DNA of 64,000 nt from Lewinellaceae bacterium (GCA_020636095.1 JACJYN010000004.1:868001-932000), one strand, 5' to 3'. Positions 38,501-49,404 are shown, counted from the first letter of the stretch. Numbers and translations are program-made. Notes: a model not told the origin generated them from the letters alone.

Positions 38501-40043
38501 TTTCTTATACGCTGTGTTCAGCACATAAAATCCTAGGAGTACCGCATCCAGTTAAGGTAGGACTGCGACCTCAATAGGTGAGCATTGATGGTTTTCGCTG
38601 TTCCGTCTAGGAGTACCGCATCCAGTTAAGGTAGGACTGCGACCTCAAAATAAAGGTATCCTTCATTATGTGATTGACTAGGAGTACCGCATCCAGTTAA
38701 GGTAGGACTGCGACGTTAATTTTCATTAAGATCATTTTTTTTTATTTTTTATCTAGGAGTACCGCATCCAGTTAAGGTAGGACTGCGACGATTCCATACA
38801 GTATTGTGAATATTTTTTTCATCTAGGAGTACCGCATCCAGTTAAGGTAGGACTGCGACTCTTACAGTATTCTGCGAGAGTTTCAGACTCTCCCTAGGAG
38901 TACCGCATCCAGTTAAGGTAGGACTGCGACAAAGAACCAGAAGAACTTAAGCGCCTTGTTTTAGAGCTAGGAGTACCGCATCCAGTTAAGGTAGGACTGC
39001 GACAGTATGGCCCAATCTTCGGAAAGGGTCAAATAGGCTAGGAGTACCGCATCCAGTTAAGGTAGGACTGCGACCAATACTCCTGAAAGTCAGGAGTTTT
39101 GAAGATAGTCTAGGAGTACCGCATCCAGTTAAGGTAGGACTGCGACTGCCTATTTAAGGCTCACGTAGCTTTCATAGTACTAGGAGTACCGCATCCAGTT
39201 AAGGTAGGACTGCGACAGTTCTAAAGCAGCCGAAGCAGACGCTGTTGAAGTACTAGGAGTACCGCATCCAGTTAAGGTAGGACTGCGACAGAGCTGATCG
39301 AAACTCTACGGATAAAGATGTTCGTCTAGGAGTACCGCATCCAGTTAAGGTAGGACTGCGACAAACATGGTCGACACGAACACTGTTTATCCTCGTACCT
39401 AGGAGTACCGCATCCAGTTAAGGTAGGACTGCGACAATTGCAAGCTACCCCTGAGGCAATATAGCCTCTTCCTAGGAGTACCGCATCCAGTTAAGGTAGG
39501 ACTGCGACCATATCACAAACAATTCTATTCGTTTGTTGTGGTATCTAGGAGTACCGCATCCAGTTAAGGTAGGACTGCGACTTCTTTAACGGAAGCCCAG
39601 AACATGGGCAGTCAGCTAGGAGTACCGCATCCAGTTAAGGTAGGACTGCGACCATAAAGGGCTTTGATCATGTCCATGACAGTAATGCTAGGAGTACCGC
39701 ATCCAGTTAAGGTAGGACTGCGACAGGAATTGTTGAAAATACAGGATTCTCTCAATTTAACTAGGAGTACCGCATCCAGTTAAGGTAGGACTGCGACTTC
39801 ATCCCTTAAATCTGTCATAGGACGGATATTACTAGGAGTACCGCATCCAGTTAAGGTAGGACTGCGACTGGAAAGCTTGGATTGTGGTTGCGTCCGCATC
39901 TTTTCTAGGAGTACCGCATCCAGTTAAGGTAGGACTGCGACCCTCTATTGCCAGTTCTATGGTAGAATTAAAGTACCTAGGAGTACCGCATCCAGTTAAG
40001 GTAGGATGAACTGTGTTAAAAAACCAAGAAAAAGGGCCGAAAA

Positions 40044-41054
40044 TCAGGCAACTTTTTCATTTTTCAGATGGTACTCATTATCGAATTCCACCCCTGATTT
40101 GACCACCGCGAAGACCTGCCGGAGCATCTTATTACACACCGCCAACATGGCCACTTTGTGGCATTTCCCCTTGCTTCGCAGGCGTTCATAAAGCAGTTTA
40201 CAAGGCTGGTTGAAGCGCTTGGCCGAGCGGGCGCCCATGTAGAGCAGGGCCCTCAAATTGGGGTCGCCACTCTTGGCGATACTCCCTCTTTTTTTGATGC
40301 TTGAGCCTGATTCAAACTGGGTGGCGCACACGCCCACGAACTTGGCCAACTGCTTGCTATTGTCAAAATCGGCCAGGCCGTTGGTGGCGATCAGAAGGCT
40401 CTGGGCGATGGCCGGGCCGACGCCCACTACGGAGCTGGCCAGCTCATAAGCCTGGGCGAAACAGTCCTGTGAAACGCTCAACAGGCGCTGTTCAGTTTCC
40501 TGGATTTGGCTTTGGCAAAAAGCCAGGCTCTTGCCCAACGATTCCACGACATAAGCCAACGGGCTGACGTGAAATTCCAGGGCATGCAACTGATTAGCAA
40601 TACTTCCATGCTGTTTCTTAAGCTGCTTGAGAAATGTCCTCAACTGGCTGACTTCTAACATCTTGTCACTTGGCAGATGGTAGGGCTTGGGCCTATTCAA
40701 CTGTCCGTACAACGCCAAAGCGCAGGCATCTTTAGCGTCGGTTTTGGTAGTGGACAGCAGTACGCCCTGGATAAAACCCTTGCTCTGTTTTGGGTTCAAA
40801 ACGGAGACAGGAACCTGATTTTCACACAGCGCAAAGACTACTTTCATGGAGTAGTTGCCGGTGGCTTCCAGCACGACATGGGGCTCGGGATGCTCCTTCA
40901 CTTTCTCTACCAGGGCGGCGATCCCGGCGGCGGCGTTGCCGAAATTGACAACGTCCCATTGTTCCCGCTCACAAGGAAAAGCCGTCACCAAATCGTCCTT
41001 ACTGACGTCGATACCGATAAAAGTCCTGGCAAAGTTTCCATAAAATTTGTACAT
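40044..41054 (-). CDS. IS110-family DEDD recombinase, copy 1
   Basis: 336 residues. The RuvC-like N-terminal domain begins FIGIDVSKDDLVTAFP (first catalytic Asp), and the C-terminal Transposase_20 domain has VVGVGPAIAQSLLIATNGLA and KRGSIAKSGDPNLRALLYMG with the conserved serine. Compared with copies 2-4 one C is missing near 41030, so the frame starts MYKFYGN instead of METLARTF. Members use an RNA (bridge RNA) from the element's end to choose donor and target. Confidence 0.93.
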   Translation of the reverse strand: MYKFYGNFARTFIGIDVSKDDLVTAFPCEREQWDVVNFGNAAAGIAALVEKVKEHPEPHVVLEATGNYSMKVVFALCENQVPVSVLNPKQSKGFIQGVLLSTTKTDAKDACALALYGQLNRPKPYHLPSDKMLEVSQLRTFLKQLKKQHGSIANQLHALEFHVSPLAYVVESLGKSLAFCQSQIQETEQRLLSVSQDCFAQAYELASSVVGVGPAIAQSLLIATNGLADFDNSKQLAKFVGVCATQFESGSSIKKRGSIAKSGDPNLRALLYMGARSAKRFNQPCKLLYERLRSKGKCHKVAMLAVCNKMLRQVFAVVKSGVEFDNEYHLKNEKVA

Positions 41055-41087
41055 TTACGTAGTTTAAAAAACCTTTTGAGCAGGCTA

Positions 41088-41282
41088 TCGGTGCTACTAC
41101 GATCATCGTAAACAGGCTCGAAGCCTAGATAACTGTCCAGTATGGCGCCAATGGTAAATTCGGGCGGGTGGCTCAACATCCTAAACGGTGTCCAAGCACC
41201 AACTGCGACTCGGCCTATCCCGCCCGCTGCTCTTTTGTGAAAAGTAAGTTTTTATCGTCATTTTTCGATTTTGCTAAGTTAC
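41088..41282 (-). ncRNA. Predicted bridge RNA of IS110 copy 1
   Basis: Read on the minus strand. Target-binding loop: an outer stem GGGCGGG / CCCGCCC with an inner GGC / GCC encloses a left guide GTCGCAGT (complement at 41212-41219), a hairpin GGTG-CTTGGA-CACC, and a right guide TTTAGGA (41179-41185). The left guide equals the target left half GTCGCAG-T and TAGGA pairs with TCCTA across the core and right half. Donor-binding loop: left guide ACAGTTATC resembles the element end ACAGTTCATC, hairpin AGGC-TTCGA-GCCT, and right guide TTTACGA contains TTACGA, the complement of the other end TCGTAA. This is the two-loop layout known for IS110 bridge RNAs (IS621). Confidence 0.75.
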
Positions 41283-42782
41283 GACTGCGACAGCAACTGG
41301 GACTCTGCGCCGGGGTTTTTTCGCTTACTCTAGGAGTACCGCATCCAGTTAAGGTAGGACTGCGACTGCACCTCTGTTGGCATCGTAGCTGTTAAAGTTA
41401 CTAGGAGTACCGCATCCAGTTAAGGTAGGACTGCGACTATAATCATTCATAACCAAAACAATATTTAATTATGTCTAGGAGTACCGCATCCAGTTAAGGT
41501 AGGACTGCGACCTATCTTAAGGTGGTGGGCTGGAGGTCACCAAACTTTCTAGGAGTACCGCATCCAGTTAAGGTAGGACTGCGACAGCCTCGAAAAACTG
41601 GAGCATCATCAAAGCTTTTTTGACTAGGAGTACCGCATCCAGTTAAGGTAGGACTGCGACAAGATACTTTGAGCAGGCTAACAGCCCTCTGCACATCTAG
41701 GAGTACCGCATCCAGTTAAGGTAGGACTGCGACGATACCTCATTCACGGTGAACAAAGCAACCGCTCGCCCTAGGAGTACCGCATCCAGTTAAGGTAGGA
41801 CTGCGACGTATATGGCCACCCAGGGCAACCATATGACGAAAATAGCTAGGAGTACCGCATCCAGTTAAGGTAGGACTGCGACTAAATTCATTAGTCTCTT
41901 TCATGTCTTATTTTTTCTAGGAGTACCGCATCCAGTTAAGGTAGGACTGCGACCACATCTTCACTGATTTGGCTGGCGCGTATAGTACTAGGAGTACCGC
42001 ATCCAGTTAAGGTAGGACTGCGACTGTATCTGTACAAGGAAAAAGGCTATCATTATTACTAGGAGTACCGCATCCAGTTAAGGTAGGACTGCGACCTTAA
42101 AGTGAAAAAGATTACTGTAAGTGCATATTCCTAGGAGTACCGCATCCAGTTAAGGTAGGACTGCGACTGAATGGATATTAGCAGCTTCGATAGATAATAC
42201 TATCCTAGGAGTACCGCATCCAGTTAAGGTAGGACTGCGACCCTTAAAAGCCTATTGTCTTATGGTAATATTCTACTAGGAGTACCGCATCCAGTTAAGG
42301 TAGGACTGCGACGTGAATAGTGAATTAATTAGTAGTCTTTCTTATTTGACTAGGAGTACCGCATCCAGTTAAGGTAGGACTGCGACAAAATTAATTGGAT
42401 TTTCTTGCCGCATGTTAATTGCTAGGAGTACCGCATCCAGTTAAGGTAGGACTGCGACATGATGACCATAAGAATGACATGTTCTTTACCTATGTCTAGG
42501 AGTACCGCATCCAGTTAAGGTAGGACTGCGACGAGTTTTGAGAGAAGTTCAATTATGTGATTGTCATCACCTAGGAGTACCGCATCCAGTTAAGGTAGGA
42601 CTGCGACAGGTTTCTGTGTCTTTGTCTCGCGGATTATTCAAAGAACTAGGAGTACCGCATCCAGTTAAGGTAGGACTGCGACCATACAACCTTTGCCCAG
42701 TGGGTTTGACTTGCTCTAGGAGTACCGCATCCAGTTAAGGTAGGATGAACTGTGTTAAAAAACCAAGAAAAAGGGCCGAAAA

Positions 42783-43782
42783 TCAGGCAACTTTTTCATT
42801 TTTCAGATGGTACTCATTATCGAATTCCACCCCTGATTTGACCACCGCGAAGACCTGCCGGAGCATCTTATTACACACCGCCAACATGGCCACTTTGTGG
42901 CATTTCCCCTTGCTTCGCAGGCGTTCATAAAGCAGTTTACAAGGCTGGTTGAAGCGCTTGGCCGAGCGGGCGCCCATGTAGAGCAAGGCCCTCAAATTGG
43001 GGTCGCCACTCTTGGCGATACTCCCTCTTTTTTTGATGCTTGAGCCTGATTCAAACTGGGTGGCGCACACGCCCACGAACTTGGCCAACTGCTTGCTATT
43101 GTCAAAATCGGCCAGGCCGTTGGTGGCGATCAGAAGGCTCTGGGCGATGGACTAGGTAAACGCCCACTACGGAGCTGGTACCAGCTCATAAGCCTGGGCG
43201 AAACAGTCCTGTGAAACGCTCAGCAGGCGCTGTTCAGTTTCCTGGATTTGGCTTTGGCAAAAAGCCAGGCTCTTGCCCAACGATTCCACGACATAAGCCA
43301 ACGGGCTGACGTGAAATTCAGGGCATGCAACTGATTAGCAATACTTCCATGCTGTTTCTTAAGCTGCTTGAGAAATGTCCTCAACTGGCTGACTTCCAGC
43401 ATCTTGTCACTTGGCAGATGGTAGGGCTTGGGCTATTCAACTGTCCGTACAACGCCAAAGCGCAGGCATCTTTAGCGTCGGTTTTGGTAGTGGACAGCAG
43501 TACGCCCTGGATAAAACCCTTGCTCTGTTTTGGGTTCAAAACGGAGACAGGAACCTGATTTTCACACAGCGCAAAGACTACTTTCATGGAGTAGTTGCCG
43601 GTGGCTTCCAGCACGACATGGGGCTCGGGATGCTCCTTCACTTTCTCTACCAGGGCGGCGATCCCGGCGGCGGCGTTGCCGAAATTGACAACGTCCCATT
43701 GTTCCCGCTCACAAGGAAAAGCCGTCACCAAATCGTCCTTACTGACGTCGATACCGATAAAAGTCCTGGCCAAAGTTTCCAT
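42783..43782 (-). pseudogene. IS110 recombinase, copy 2, frame-disrupted
   Basis: Starts METLARTFIGIDVSKDD. Differences from copies 1 and 4 cluster at 43150-43182, where ATGGCCGGGCCGACG is read ATGGACTAGGTAAACG and CTGGCCAG is read CTGGTACCAG. One-base losses occur near 43319 and 43432. These look like base-calling errors. Confidence 0.85.
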
Positions 43783-43828
43783 AAAATTTGTACATTTACG
43801 TAGTTTAAAAAACCTTTTGAGCAGGCCA

Positions 43829-44023
43829 TCGGTGCTACTACGATCATCGTAAACAGGCTCGAAGCCTAGATAACTGTCCAGTATGGCGCCAATGGTAAAT
43901 TCGGGCGGGTGGCTCAACATCCTAAACGGTGTCCAAGCACCAACTGCGACTCGGCCTATCCCGCCCGCTGCTCTTTTGTGAAAAGTAAGTTTTTATCGTC
44001 ATTTTTCGATTTTGCTAAGTTAC
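43829..44023 (-). ncRNA. Predicted bridge RNA of IS110 copy 2
   Basis: Same fold and guides as copy 1; the left target guide complement ACTGCGAC is at 43943-43950. Confidence 0.7.
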
Positions 44024-45004
44024 GACTGCGACGGTAAACCGTTCGGCTGGCATGATCAGTGTAAAATTTCTAGGAGTACCGCATCCAGTTAAGGTAGGAC
44101 TGCGACTCCTTTCCTTGCCCAGCCAGCCCTTTATTGAATCTCTAGGAGTACCGCATCCAGTTAAGGTAGGACTGCGACGTCTGCACTAACTCCGGAGGGA
44201 CTTTAGCTGCTGGGAGTACCGCATCCAGTTAAGGTAAGGACTGCGACTTGACTGAGATCATCTAAAGCAGAAAGTGGGACTGCTACAGGGTACCGCATCC
44301 AGTTAAGGTAGGGACTGCGACGTTGCACAGGGATTCATTTTCTTCTTTTCTTTGGACAAAGTACCGCATCCAGTGAAGGTAGGACTGCGACTTTTACCAC
44401 TTCTTGTCCTTGTGTTCCTGTTCATGATCACTAGGAGTACCGCATCCAGTTAAGGTAGGACTGCGACCCAACATGAAGACCAAGGCGATTCAATTCTTCA
44501 ACGCTAGGAGTACCGCATCCAGTTAAGGTAGGACTGCGACAAGAAAAACGGAAGCAAAAAGGCAAAACCACACCTAGGAGTACTGGAAGCATCCAGTTAA
44601 GGTAGGACTGCGACATTTAGATCATCTCCGCTTAGGGTTGGGTTATCGTCTGGGAGTACCGCATCCAGTTAAGGTAGGACTGCGACACACAGACTTATTA
44701 CTGGGTCTGATTGCCAGTCCTAGGAGTACCGCATCCAGTTAAGGTAGGACTGCGACTACCACATCCTTTGATGTAGATAGATGAGTACTTTCTAGGAGAG
44801 CCGCATCCAGTTAAGGTAGGACTGCGGACTACTATACTGTAGGGTACTTTGATTCAAGTTTTTTCCTAGGAGTACCGCATCCAGTTAAGGTAGGACTGCG
44901 ACACAAATAGAACATGCCTGGTTCGGCTTTTTCCGTGCTAGGAGTACCGCATCCAGTTAAGGTAGGATGAACTGTGTTAAAAAACCAAGAAAAAGGGCCG
45001 AAAA

Positions 45005-45995
45005 TCAGGCAACTTTTTCATTTTTCAGATGGTACTCATTATCGAATTCCACCCCTGATTTGACCACCGCGAAGACCTGCCGGAGCATCTTATTACACAC
45101 CGCCAACATGGCCACTTTGTGGCATTTCCCCTTGCTTCGCAGGCGTTCATAAAGCAGTTTACAAGGCTGGTTGAAGCGCTTGGCCGAGCGGGCGCCCATG
45201 TAGAGCAGGCCTCAAATTGGGGTCGCCACTCTTGGCGATACTCCCTCTTTTTGATGCTTGAGCCTGATTCAAACTGGGTGGCGCACACGCCCACGAACTT
45301 GGCCAACTGCTTGCTATTGTCAAAATCGGCCAGGCCGTTGGTGGCGATCAGAAGGCTCTGGGCGGTAAGGTAGTGACGCCCACTACGGAGGCTACCAGCT
45401 CATAAGCCTGGTCGAAACAGTCCTGTGAAACGCTCAGCAGGCGCTGTTCAGTTTCCTGGATTTGGCTTTGGCAAAAGCCAGGCTCTTGCAACGATTCCAC
45501 GACATAAGCCAACGGGCTGACGTGAAATTCCAGGGCATGCAACTGATTGGCAATACTTCCATGCTGTTTCTTAAGCTGCTTGAGAAATGTCCTCAACTGG
45601 CTGATTTCCAGCATTTTGTCGCTTGGTAGATGGTAGGGCTTGGGCTATTCAAGCTGTCCGTACAACGCCAAAGCGCAGGCATCTTTAGCGTCGGTTTTGG
45701 TAGTGGACAGCAGCACGCCCTGGATAAAACCCTTGCTCTGTTTTGGGTTCAAAACGGAGACAGGAACCTGATTTTCACACAGCGCAAAGACTACTTTCAT
45801 GGAGTAATTGCCGGTGGCTTCCAGCACGACATGGGGAGCGGGATGCTCCTTCACTTTCTGCACCAGGGCGGCGATCCCAGCTTCGGCGTTGCCAAAATTG
45901 ACAACGTCCCATTGTTCCTTTTCGGAAGGAAAAGCCGTCACCAAATCGTCTTTACTGACGTCGATACCGATAAAAGTCCTGGCCAAAGTTTCCAT
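45005..45995 (-). pseudogene. IS110 recombinase, copy 3, frame-disrupted
   Basis: Starts METLARTFIGIDVSKDD. Several small losses (near 45210, 45250, 45476, 45490 and 45646) and a scrambled stretch at 45363-45395, at the same GGCC-rich site as in copy 2, break the frame. Confidence 0.85.
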
Positions 45996-46042
45996 AAAAT
46001 TTGTACATTTACGTAGTTTAAAAAACCTTTTGAGCAGGCCAT

Positions 46043-46236
46043 CGGTGCTACTACGATCATCGTAAACAGGCTCGAAGCCTAGATAACTGTCCAGTATGGC
46101 GCCAATGGTAAATTCGGGCGGGTGGCTCAACATCCTAAACGGTGTCCAAGCACCAACTGCGACTCGGCCTATCCCGCCCGCTGCTCTTTTGTGAAAAGTA
46201 AGTTTTTATCGTCATTTTTCGATTTTGCTAAGTTAC
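46043..46236 (-). ncRNA. Predicted bridge RNA of IS110 copy 3
   Basis: Same two-loop layout. The left target guide complement is at 46156-46163 and is unchanged, although the recombinase has diverged. Confidence 0.7.
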
Positions 46237-46565
46237 GACTGCGACGTTTTAGAACTGTATACTACCTTGATCATAATGGTCTAGGAGTACCGCATCCAGT
46301 TAAGGTAGGACTGCGACGTGGATTTTTTCTTCTTGGATGATTACGCGAGTTTCTAGGAGTACCGCATCCAGTTAAGGTAGGACTGCGACTAAATCTGGTA
46401 AATACATTGCTTCCTGAACTTTCTCTAGGAGTACCGCATCCAGTTAAGGTAGGACTGCGACCATTTCAGGAAGGAATATGTCCATTTCCCTGGCTGCTCT
46501 AGGAGTACCGCATCCAGTTAAGGTAGGATGAACTGTGTTAAAAAACCAAGAAAAAGGGCCGAAAA

Positions 46566-47564
46566 TCAGGCAACTTTTTCATTTTTCAGATGGTACTCAT
46601 TATCGAATTCCACCCCTGATTTGACCACCGCGAAGACCTGCCGGAGCATCTTATTACACACCGCCAACATGGCCACTTTGTGGCATTTCCCCTTGCTTCG
46701 CAGGCGTTCATAAAGCAGTTTACAAGGCTGGTTGAAGCGCTTGGCCGAGCGGGCGCCCATGTAGAGCAGGGCCCTCAAATTGGGGTCGCCACTCTTGGCG
46801 ATACTCCCTCTTTTTTTGATACTCGAGCCGGATTCAAACTGGGTAGCGCACACGCCCACGAACTTGGCTAACTGCTTGCTATTGTCAAAATCGGCCAGGC
46901 CGTTAGTGGCGATCAGAAGGCTCTGGGCGATGGCCGGGCCGACGCCCACTACGGAGCTGGCCAGCTCATAAGCCTGGGCGAAACAGTCCTGTGAAACGCT
47001 CAACAGGCGCTGTTCAGTTTCCTGGATTTGGCTTTGGCAAAAAGCCAGGCTCTTGCCCAACGATTCCACGACATAAGCCAACGGGCTGACGTGAAATTCC
47101 AGGGCATGCAACTGGTTGGCAATACTTCCCTGCTGTTTCTTAAGCTGCTTGAGAAACGTCCTCAATTGGCTGACTTCCAGCATCTTGTCACTTGGTAGCT
47201 GGTAAGGCTTGGGGCGGTTCAACTGTCCGTACAACGCCAAAGCGCAGGCATCTTTAGCGTCGGTTTTGGTAGTGGACAGCAGTACGCCCTGGATAAAACC
47301 CTTGCTCTGTTTTGGGTTCAAAACAGAAACAGGAACCTGATTTTCACACAACGCAAAGACTACTTTCATGGAGTAGTTGCCGGTGGCTTCCAGCACGACA
47401 TGGGGCTCGGGATGCTCCTTCACTTTCTCTACCAGGGCGGCGATCCCGGCGGCGGCGTTGCCGAAATTGACAACGTCCCATTGTTCCCGCTCACAAGGAA
47501 AAGCCGTCACCAAATCGTCCTTACTGACGTCGATACCGATAAAAGTCCTGGCCAAAGTCTCCAT
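46566..47564 (-). CDS. IS110-family DEDD recombinase, copy 4 (intact)
   Basis: 332 residues, METLARTFIGIDVSKDDLVT to the stop without interruption; best reference copy. The N-terminal DEDD domain and C-terminal serine motif (KRGSIAKSGDPNLRALLY) are complete. An upstream in-frame ATG (MLSHPPEF) in other copies would run through the bridge RNA region and is not the likely start. Confidence 0.95.
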   Translation of the reverse strand: METLARTFIGIDVSKDDLVTAFPCEREQWDVVNFGNAAAGIAALVEKVKEHPEPHVVLEATGNYSMKVVFALCENQVPVSVLNPKQSKGFIQGVLLSTTKTDAKDACALALYGQLNRPKPYQLPSDKMLEVSQLRTFLKQLKKQQGSIANQLHALEFHVSPLAYVVESLGKSLAFCQSQIQETEQRLLSVSQDCFAQAYELASSVVGVGPAIAQSLLIATNGLADFDNSKQLAKFVGVCATQFESGSSIKKRGSIAKSGDPNLRALLYMGARSAKRFNQPCKLLYERLRSKGKCHKVAMLAVCNKMLRQVFAVVKSGVEFDNEYHLKNEKVA

Positions 47565-47611
47565 AAAATTTGTACATTTACGTAGTTTAAAAATTCATTT
47601 GAGCAGGCCAT

Positions 47612-47805
47612 CGGTGCTACTACGATCATCGTAAACAGGCTCGAAGCCTAGATAACTGTCCAGTATGGCGCCAATGGTAAATTCGGGCGGGTGGCTCAAC
47701 ATCCTAAACGGTGTCCAAGCACCAACTGCGACTCGGCCTATCCCGCCCGCTGCTCTTTTGTGAAAAGTAAGTTTTTATCGTCATTTTTCGATTTTGCTAA
47801 GTTAC
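47612..47805 (-). ncRNA. Predicted bridge RNA of IS110 copy 4
   Basis: Same two-loop layout. The left target guide complement ACTGCGAC is at 47725-47732. Confidence 0.72.
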
Positions 47806-48461
47806 GACTGCGACGTCATGGCACATCACTGTCGATGATAAAATGATCATCTAGGAGTACCGCATCCAGTTAAGGTAGGACTGCGACCCGTTCTATTAGT
47901 TGCTGTTCTTCTGTCTTTGGCTTCTAGGAGTACCGCATCCAGTTAAGGTAGGACTGCGACTAAAATGTGAATGAGTTCTCTGTGAATAAAGTTCTTCTAG
48001 GAGTACCGCATCCAGTTAAGGTAGGACTGCGACATCATATTATTGAGATTTGATTGAAATTCTCCTTTTAACTAGGAGTACCGCATCCAGTTAAGGTAGG
48101 ACTGCGACTAGAACATGACGTCCTCTTCTGTGATTTGCTTTTTACTTAGGAGTACCGCATCCAGTTAAGGTAGGACTGCGACCGATTGCGCCCAGTACAA
48201 CCAGATAATACATCGGCTAGGAGTACCGCATCCAGTTAAGGTAGGACTGCGACTCTACGTAAAGAGTTGGTAAGGTTATCATGCCAGATCAGGAGTACCG
48301 CATCCAGTTAAGGTAGGACTGCGACCCTCTTGGAATGGTAGTGTGTTATCTTTCATGCCTAGGAGTACCGCATCCAGTTAAGGTAGGACTGCGACGATCT
48401 TATTTTGATGAACAACCTGAACAAGATAAAACAAACCTAATGCAAAGAATTAAGCCAGGCT

Positions 48462-49404
48462 ATGAGAAGGAAATTGTCAGGGAACAGCCCAAAAGTTCCG
48501 TACTCAATGCCTCAGGTTCAGATTCAATGTCTGGTGACGATTCTTGTCAGTACGGTTGTTTTAGCTATTATTTTGAGCTTCACCAGCTATGAAATAAACC
48601 TTGAGCCTCATGCTCCTTCCCTTACGACAAACCTCGAGCCGGTAAATGGAAGGCTTCTATCCTGGAATCTTAGGGATTTCAGTAAAACCAAGAATGCCAG
48701 GGAGCTGGAATGGATCAGTAAAATCATCAAGGATTTTGACCTCGTTGCCATTCAGGAAGTAGTCGCCGGTAAGGGAGGCGCCCGGGCAGTTGCTTTGCTG
48801 GCAGATGAATTAAACAGGACGGGAGCAAAATGGGATTACAGAATAAGCAATCCGACACAAAGCCCCTCGTATAAAACTGAGCGGTATGCATTTCTATGGA
48901 AAACCGGAAAAGTAAAAATAGTGGGTTCTCCCTGGCTTGAAAAGTATCTTTCCCCAAAAGATATATCGGGAACCATTCCTCGCGAGGTTCACCATTAAAG
49001 AAGATACTTTTTAATCGCCAATTATCATTCTCGCAATTCAAGGAAAACCCTGAGGAGGAGTTAAAACATTTATTTCAGTTACCTGATGATTATCCGGATG
49101 ACATCTTAATCTTCGCCGGGGATTTCAATCTGGATAGTAATCACCCTGTCTTCCGAATCATTTACAATAAAGGGTATGTGTCATCGCCCCATTCCCGGAA
49201 AACCACGCTCAAGACGCAATGCAATAACGGGGAATATCTTAGCCGGGCAATAGACTATATATTTTATCCTTCTAAAAAATCGCCTCCCCTCAAGGCGGGG
49301 TAATAGATTTTGTGGGGGGGTGTAGCCAGTTAAAGTTGGGCAGGCAAATATCTGACCATCTGCCGGTCTGGGCGCAATTGGGAGCTGTTGGCTCTTTGAA
49401 GTAA
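48462..49404 (+). pseudogene. Membrane-tethered endonuclease/exonuclease/phosphatase (EEP) protein, frame-disrupted
   Basis: Starts MRRKLSGNSPKVPYSM with a membrane span (LVTILVSTVVLAIILSF), then RLLSWNLRDF (Asn of the metal site), FDLVAIQEVVAG (catalytic Glu) and YKTERYAFLWKTG. In later frames LIFAGDFNLDSNHPVF (Asp-x-Asn) and AIDYIFYP, ISDHLPVWAQLG (Asp-His) complete a DNase I-like fold. It lies 67 bp after the last repeat of array 2. Substrate is unknown; a link to CRISPR is only positional. Confidence 0.72.

Larger units (their letters stand above)
40007..41282 (-). mobile_element. IS110-family element, copy 1, inside a CRISPR repeat
   Basis: 1276 bp, flanked by the 2-bp core GA on each side. 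The interrupted repeat reads ...AAGGTAG-GA on the left and GA-CTGCGAC on the right. No inverted repeats are present, as usual for IS110. The left end is TGAACTGTG and the right end GCTAAGTTAC. The recombinase is on the minus strand, with about 230 bp of non-coding sequence between its start and the right end. Confidence 0.93.
42746..44023 (-). mobile_element. IS110-family element, copy 2, inside a CRISPR repeat
   Basis: 1278 bp. Same ends, same orientation and same position in the repeat as copy 1 (GA core at 42744-42745 and 44024-44025). Flanking spacers differ from those of the other copies, so this is a separate insertion and not a block duplication. Confidence 0.92.
44968..46236 (-). mobile_element. 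IS110-family element, copy 3, inside a CRISPR repeat
   Basis: 1269 bp. GA core at 44966-44967 and 46237-46238, same repeat position and orientation. This is the most diverged of the four copies (for example GAGCGGGATGCTCC for GCTCGGGATGCTCC, and TTTTCGGAAGG for CGCTCACAAGG). Confidence 0.92.
46529..47805 (-). mobile_element. IS110-family element, copy 4, inside a CRISPR repeat
   Basis: 1277 bp. GA core at 46527-46528 and 47806-47807, same repeat position and orientation. Only four repeats separate it from copy 3. Confidence 0.93.
35665..48395 (+). CRISPR. CRISPR array 2 (about 106 repeats of 37 bp), interrupted by four IS110 elements
   Basis: The repeat starts CTAGGAGTACCGCATCCAGT and ends TAAGGTAGGACTGCGAC. 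I count 61 repeats before the first IS, 20, 13 and 4 between successive IS copies, and 8 after the last. Spacers are about 33-38 bp and all look different. The first five repeats (to about 35980) and seven repeats at 44213-44830 are imperfect. The repeat can form a stem AGTACC / GGTAGGACT for Cas6 and leaves the tag ACTGCGAC, the same as array 1. No long AT-rich leader is seen between cas2 and the first repeat. Confidence 0.97.

Noticed and set aside
36901..42738. Reading frames with repeated LGVPHPVKVGLR
   Set aside because: Translations of array 2 repeats.
43381..43920. Extended recombinase start MLSHPPEFTIGAILDS upstream of METLARTF
   Set aside because: It would code through the bridge RNA region and is broken in other copies; the METLARTF start matches the IS110 domain boundary.
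40006..46713. Identical 61-residue frames starting MNCVKKPRKRAENQ at each IS110 copy
   Set aside because: They run antisense to the recombinase 3' end, use the IS end as start, and recur only because the IS is repeated.
26144..48395. Possibility that spacers match genes in this window (self-targeting)
   Set aside because: I saw no spacer matching a gene by eye; a proper comparison needs a computed search.
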